In this document: piece after piece, positions 5,411 to 8,352 of the stretch
How the letters are laid out: each line of letters begins with the position of its first letter
Position numbering within the stretch: the first letter of the stretch is position 1
Assembly (NCBI GenBank): GCA_946612185.1
Contig: CAMOEP010000080.1
Span: forward strand, 1-8,352
Length of the DNA stretch: 8,352 nt
Source of the DNA: an uncultured Ruminococcus sp.
GTDB taxonomy: Bacteria > Bacillota > Clostridia > Oscillospirales > Ruminococcaceae
Direction: 5' to 3'
The notes under the pieces: model-generated
What the model saw: only the letters and a program-made list of their open reading frames with translations
What the model was told of the DNA's origin: nothing
The model's database searches: none
Program-made: the position numbers and the translations under genes

Positions 5411-6101
5411 AATGTGCCGGTACTACATAATCAGCGGTTCTTCAAACATGGGCAAGTACTTTGTGATATTCTTTGTCATAAGTATATTGTCCGGGCTTGT
5501 AGGACTTCCGATAGGCTGCCTGTCGTTTGCACTTTTCGCAGGTCTGGCAGCCGCTCCGGAGATATACGGAGACAAGGACTCTCAGCGAATATTCGCCATT
5601 CTTCCCGTAAGCAGGGGCACTGTTATCCGGGGCGAATTTGCCGCTACTATCGGTACTATCCTTATCGGTCAGGTATTCTCAGTATTATTCCTGGCACTCT
5701 GCGACTGGAGACCTCTTTACAATATGCTGCCTGATAAGATAAAACAACAATTGGCGCTTGCAATCACGGATCTTGAGCTGCGAAACGTTGCCGTTATCAT
5801 CATATTTGCAGCTTTTATATGCGTATTCTTTTCCCTGCTTTCAATGATAATGCATATTCACGGCAACGATTATTGTCTGACCTTTTTAAGCATCTTATTC
5901 GGCATTTTTATGATCGCAGTAATAATTTGCATTATTCTGGACGAAAAAGAAATTCTCGACATTAATAAAATTATCCAAAATCTCGGTATGTCTGACAGAC
6001 AGTACATACTTGCTATCATTATTTCAAATGCCGTTTCGCTGGGGGCTGGTTTTCTGTGCTGTGAAAGAACCATTTCACGGACGGCTGACAAAGAATTCTA
6101 A
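5394..6101 (+). CDS. ABC-2 type permease, first copy
   Basis: This 235-residue integral membrane protein has about six hydrophobic helices (near 21-38, 40-58, 83-103, 131-155, 161-183 and 203-223). Between helices 2 and 3 lies the cytoplasmic segment IFAILPVSRGTVIRGE (66-81). The PVSR core with a following basic residue is typical of the ABC2_membrane_5-like permeases, where it is thought to contact the ATPase (family knowledge). AAGGAGG at 5381-5387, 6 nt before the ATG, decides this start over an in-frame ATG at 5367 and places the SD inside the ATPase gene. Its stop codon is built into the SD of the next gene. Together with the second permease it probably forms a heterodimeric channel. The substrate is unknown; a peptide antibiotic, a lipid-linked precursor or a small toxic compound are possible. 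Confidence 0.88.
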   Translation: MNDILKMCRYYIISGSSNMGKYFVIFFVISILSGLVGLPIGCLSFALFAGLAAAPEIYGDKDSQRIFAILPVSRGTVIRGEFAATIGTILIGQVFSVLFLALCDWRPLYNMLPDKIKQQLALAITDLELRNVAVIIIFAAFICVFFSLLSMIMHIHGNDYCLTFLSILFGIFMIAVIICIILDEKEILDINKIIQNLGMSDRQYILAIIISNAVSLGAGFLCCERTISRTADKEF

Positions 6102-6111
6102 GGAGGTTATC

Positions 6112-6873
6112 ATGGATACTATAAAAAACCTTGTAAACTACGACATTATCCTGTTGTCACGCATCAAAAAGTCAAACCTCATATCTCTGGTAATGCTGAT
6201 TATGATATCTGTATTTATGGTGTTTACCGGCGGAGTAATGATCAGCGCAATGGTCATGCTCATTATGGCGATCATCCCCACAAACCTCTTTTTCGATGCG
6301 GAAAAAACCGGCGGCTGCGAACAGGTCTTCGGCATTATCCCCGTCAGCCGTAAAGACGTTGTTATCTCCCGTTTTCTTATGACAGGAGGCTTTCTGACTG
6401 CCGTTTTTCTGATGCTCAATATATTTATGGAGATATACTTCGCTATAGGCAGCAATGACACAACGATCATTGAAGTGCTGGAGCAGATTTTCGGATTAGA
6501 TATAGAAAAGGTCAGCTTCAAGGCTTTCTCACGGCTGTTCCTGGGTGTATTCTACGCTCTGTCCATGAATGCAGCCTGCTCAGCTCTCCGGAAGTTCTTC
6601 AAAAACGGCACAAAGAAGAAAAGCAGCCTGATCGTTTACTTTGTTATCATGTACATTATAATTGAAGCTATCGGCTTCGTCATTATTGTACTGAACACTT
6701 CAAATGTACCGTTTGTTCAGGTGACTGTCGGCGTTCTTGCTTCACTTTTCAATGCTCTGCTTGAACCTATGGACGGAATTATCCTGTTCATTACCACTAT
6801 CATTCTTGGTTTCGGCTTCGCCATTTACCACGGTGTATGCGCTTACATCGAATACGACAAACGTGAACTGTAA
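6112..6873 (+). CDS. ABC-2 type permease, second copy
   Basis: This 253-residue integral membrane protein has six or seven hydrophobic stretches (near 23-40, 43-61, 88-112, 140-160, 172-195, 200-216 and 221-243). FGIIPVSRKDVVISRF (73-88) matches the corresponding segment of the neighbouring permease in position and sequence (IPVSR against LPVSR), so the two are probably diverged paralogues forming one transporter with the upstream ATPase. The start is set by AGGAGG (6101-6106), 5 nt before the ATG; the A at 6101 is also the last base of the preceding TAA stop. In-frame ATGs further upstream lie inside the first permease gene and lack such a site. A basic loop (160-170, RKFFKNGTKKK) follows the fourth helix. 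The hydrolase gene begins 15 nt after the stop. Confidence 0.88.
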   Translation: MDTIKNLVNYDIILLSRIKKSNLISLVMLIMISVFMVFTGGVMISAMVMLIMAIIPTNLFFDAEKTGGCEQVFGIIPVSRKDVVISRFLMTGGFLTAVFLMLNIFMEIYFAIGSNDTTIIEVLEQIFGLDIEKVSFKAFSRLFLGVFYALSMNAACSALRKFFKNGTKKKSSLIVYFVIMYIIIEAIGFVIIVLNTSNVPFVQVTVGVLASLFNALLEPMDGIILFITTIILGFGFAIYHGVCAYIEYDKREL

Positions 6874-6888
6874 ACAGGAGGTGTACTC

Positions 6889-8352
6889 ATGAATACTAAA
6901 AAACTTCTTGCATCTGTCGCTGCGGCAGTCATAGCACTTTGCGCCGTTCCGATAAGTGCCGGCGCTGAGACTGTTCTCCCCTCCGGTCTTACTTCCGAAA
7001 AGCTGGAAAATAAGATCAGGCAGGAATACAACATGATCTTTGACCAGACCGGAAGTAACCCTGATTCAAACAGCCTTTCCTACACGCCATTCGCTCTTTC
7101 CTGTTTCAGCGGCGGCGAAGTCCTGTACACCGGCTATTATGGCAAGATAAATATGCAGGAGGATATCCTTGCTGACGAGAATACCGTCTTTGAGTGGGGC
7201 AGCGTTTCCAAGACTATGATATGGGTCAGCATCATGCAGCTCTGGGAGCAGGGTCAGCTTTCCTTGGACGAGGACGTTCGCTCATATCTCCCTGACGGAT
7301 TCTTCCACAACCTGCGCTACGACGACCCAATCACCCTCACCGATATCATGAACCACAAGGGCGGCTGGTGCGAGTCAACTTACGCTATTTCCACACCTGA
7401 CCCGGAGAATATCCCCTCTCTGGAGCAGGCGCTCCATGATTCTGAACCGCCTCAGACCTACCGTCCCGGCACTGTCTCCGCTTACTCAAACTGGGGTGCG
7501 GCTCTGGCTGGATTCATCGTGGAACGTGTCAGCGGAATGTCCTACAGCGATTACGTCCGCAAGAATATCTTCGACGTTATTGGTATGGAACATACCGCCA
7601 TTTCCCCCGATCATAGCGATAATCCCTGGGTTCAGGAGCAACGCAGCCACAATCATACAATGAAGCTTTCCGGTATAAGCTATGTTGACCTCGGAAGCTG
7701 CAATTACTACATAACCCTCTACCCTGCCGGTTCTGCTACCGGAACTATCAGTGACCTGACAAAGTACACTCAGGCACTTGCGGATATGGATTCCCCCATT
7801 TTCAAGAACAGAGCCACCCACGAGAAGCTGTTCTCTGGCTCTGATTTCTACGGCTCAGAACCTTTCTTCAGCTATGGTTTTATGATAACAAAATACAGCG
7901 AAACCGTTTGCTATGGTCATAACGGCGCTACTGAAGCTGGTATCGCTTACATCATGTTTGACCCGGTTTCAGAAACCGGTGTAGTTGGCGCTTGCTCGGA
8001 GTTGGGCAGCAACTACATTTACGATATGCTGCCGGAATGGGTCTTTGGCTCTTACTCTAAGGAAGTGCCTGAGGGTGGTGGTGAGCCGTTCACTCTCAGC
8101 GGCTACTACAATAGCACAAGAACTCAGATGTCCGGTCTGAATGAGTATCTGTCGCTTCTCAGTACTACCTCCGGAAAACAATTTGGTGAACTTCACCCCC
8201 TCTCTGATGACCTTGCATACCACGTTGATCCCGAAACCGGTATCGTTGACCTCATCGGAACTCCAACTGCTGAAAATGGAAAGAAGTGCATAGCAGTCGG
8301 CGCTGGACAGTATATCCCCGCTAAAAACTATATTCCCAGACTTTGTCTTTTC
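6889..8352 (+). CDS. Secreted serine hydrolase, beta-lactamase/PBP-like fold (3' end outside window)
   Basis: The reading frame is open for 488 codons to the edge, so the C-terminus is missing. A Sec signal peptide is clear: MNTKK, a hydrophobic core (6-20), and a likely cleavage site after AGA (24-26). Cys18 is preceded by Leu17, so a lipoprotein is unlikely. The catalytic domain has SVSK with Ser105 and Lys108 (SxxK), Tyr199-Ser200-Asn201 (YxN) and a HNG triad at 344-346 in place of KTG. This pattern fits class C-type beta-lactamases, D-amino acid peptidases and EstB-like esterases. After about residue 400 a further domain starts (FTLSGYYNSTRT...), which in related proteins may lead to a larger C-terminal part, sometimes with membrane helices (from memory). 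AGGAGG at 6876-6881 with a 7-nt gap supports the ATG. It lies 15 nt behind the permease and is therefore co-transcribed with the transporter. A true beta-lactamase role is uncertain. Confidence 0.9.
   Translation, partial: MNTKKLLASVAAAVIALCAVPISAGAETVLPSGLTSEKLENKIRQEYNMIFDQTGSNPDSNSLSYTPFALSCFSGGEVLYTGYYGKINMQEDILADENTVFEWGSVSKTMIWVSIMQLWEQGQLSLDEDVRSYLPDGFFHNLRYDDPITLTDIMNHKGGWCESTYAISTPDPENIPSLEQALHDSEPPQTYRPGTVSAYSNWGAALAGFIVERVSGMSYSDYVRKNIFDVIGMEHTAISPDHSDNPWVQEQRSHNHTMKLSGISYVDLGSCNYYITLYPAGSATGTISDLTKYTQALADMDSPIFKNRATHEKLFSGSDFYGSEPFFSYGFMITKYSETVCYGHNGATEAGIAYIMFDPVSETGVVGACSELGSNYIYDMLPEWVFGSYSKEVPEGGGEPFTLSGYYNSTRTQMSGLNEYLSLLSTTSGKQFGELHPLSDDLAYHVDPETGIVDLIGTPTAENGKKCIAVGAGQYIPAKNYIPRLCLF

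Noticed and set aside
6010..6111. Upstream ATG at 6010 as start of the second permease
   Set aside because: It would add 34 residues encoded inside the first permease gene; the AGGAGG site at 6101-6106 clearly serves the ATG at 6112.

Overview
The window looks like a chromosomal segment of a low-to-mid GC Firmicute, most likely a gut-type Clostridia member such as Ruminococcus or a relative. This is inferred from very strong Shine-Dalgarno (SD) sequences (AGGAGG, TAAGGAGG), near-consensus sigma-A promoters, AT-rich gaps between roughly half-GC genes, and the gene families present. No rRNA, tRNA, CRISPR array, insertion sequence or integrase is visible.

Layout. (1) 66-1190, plus strand: a perfect-consensus promoter drives a single gene for a membrane-anchored alpha/beta hydrolase. 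It ends at an intrinsic terminator that also works in the opposite direction. (2) 1208-1776, minus strand: a corrinoid adenosyltransferase gene (cobO type) with its own extended -10 promoter and a very short leader. (3) 1786-4020, minus strand: a tight three-gene operon, read from right to left. It encodes a small two-helix membrane protein, an extended SDR (NAD-dependent epimerase / 3-beta-HSD-like) and a classical SDR with an unusually long insertion between catalytic Ser and Tyr. (4) 3988-4167: a 180-bp divergent control region with a promoter in each direction. The rightward promoter is overlapped by inverted repeats built on TACAGT. (5) 4168-8352, plus strand: a five-gene operon for a YtrA-subfamily GntR repressor, an ABC ATPase, two ABC-2 type permeases and a secreted beta-lactamase-fold serine hydrolase, which runs off the right edge.

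How the genes fit together. The right half is a compact, probably self-repressed transporter module. The regulator is predicted to bind the inverted repeats at its own promoter and to control an ATPase with two half-size permeases plus an exported hydrolase. Such GntR/YtrA-ABC modules are commonly linked to envelope stress or resistance to cell-wall-active peptides. The co-transcribed exported hydrolase makes this one the most interesting locus here. The leftward SDR operon looks like a redox pair acting on carbonyl/hydroxyl groups of a lipophilic or small organic substrate. The substrate cannot be read from sequence.
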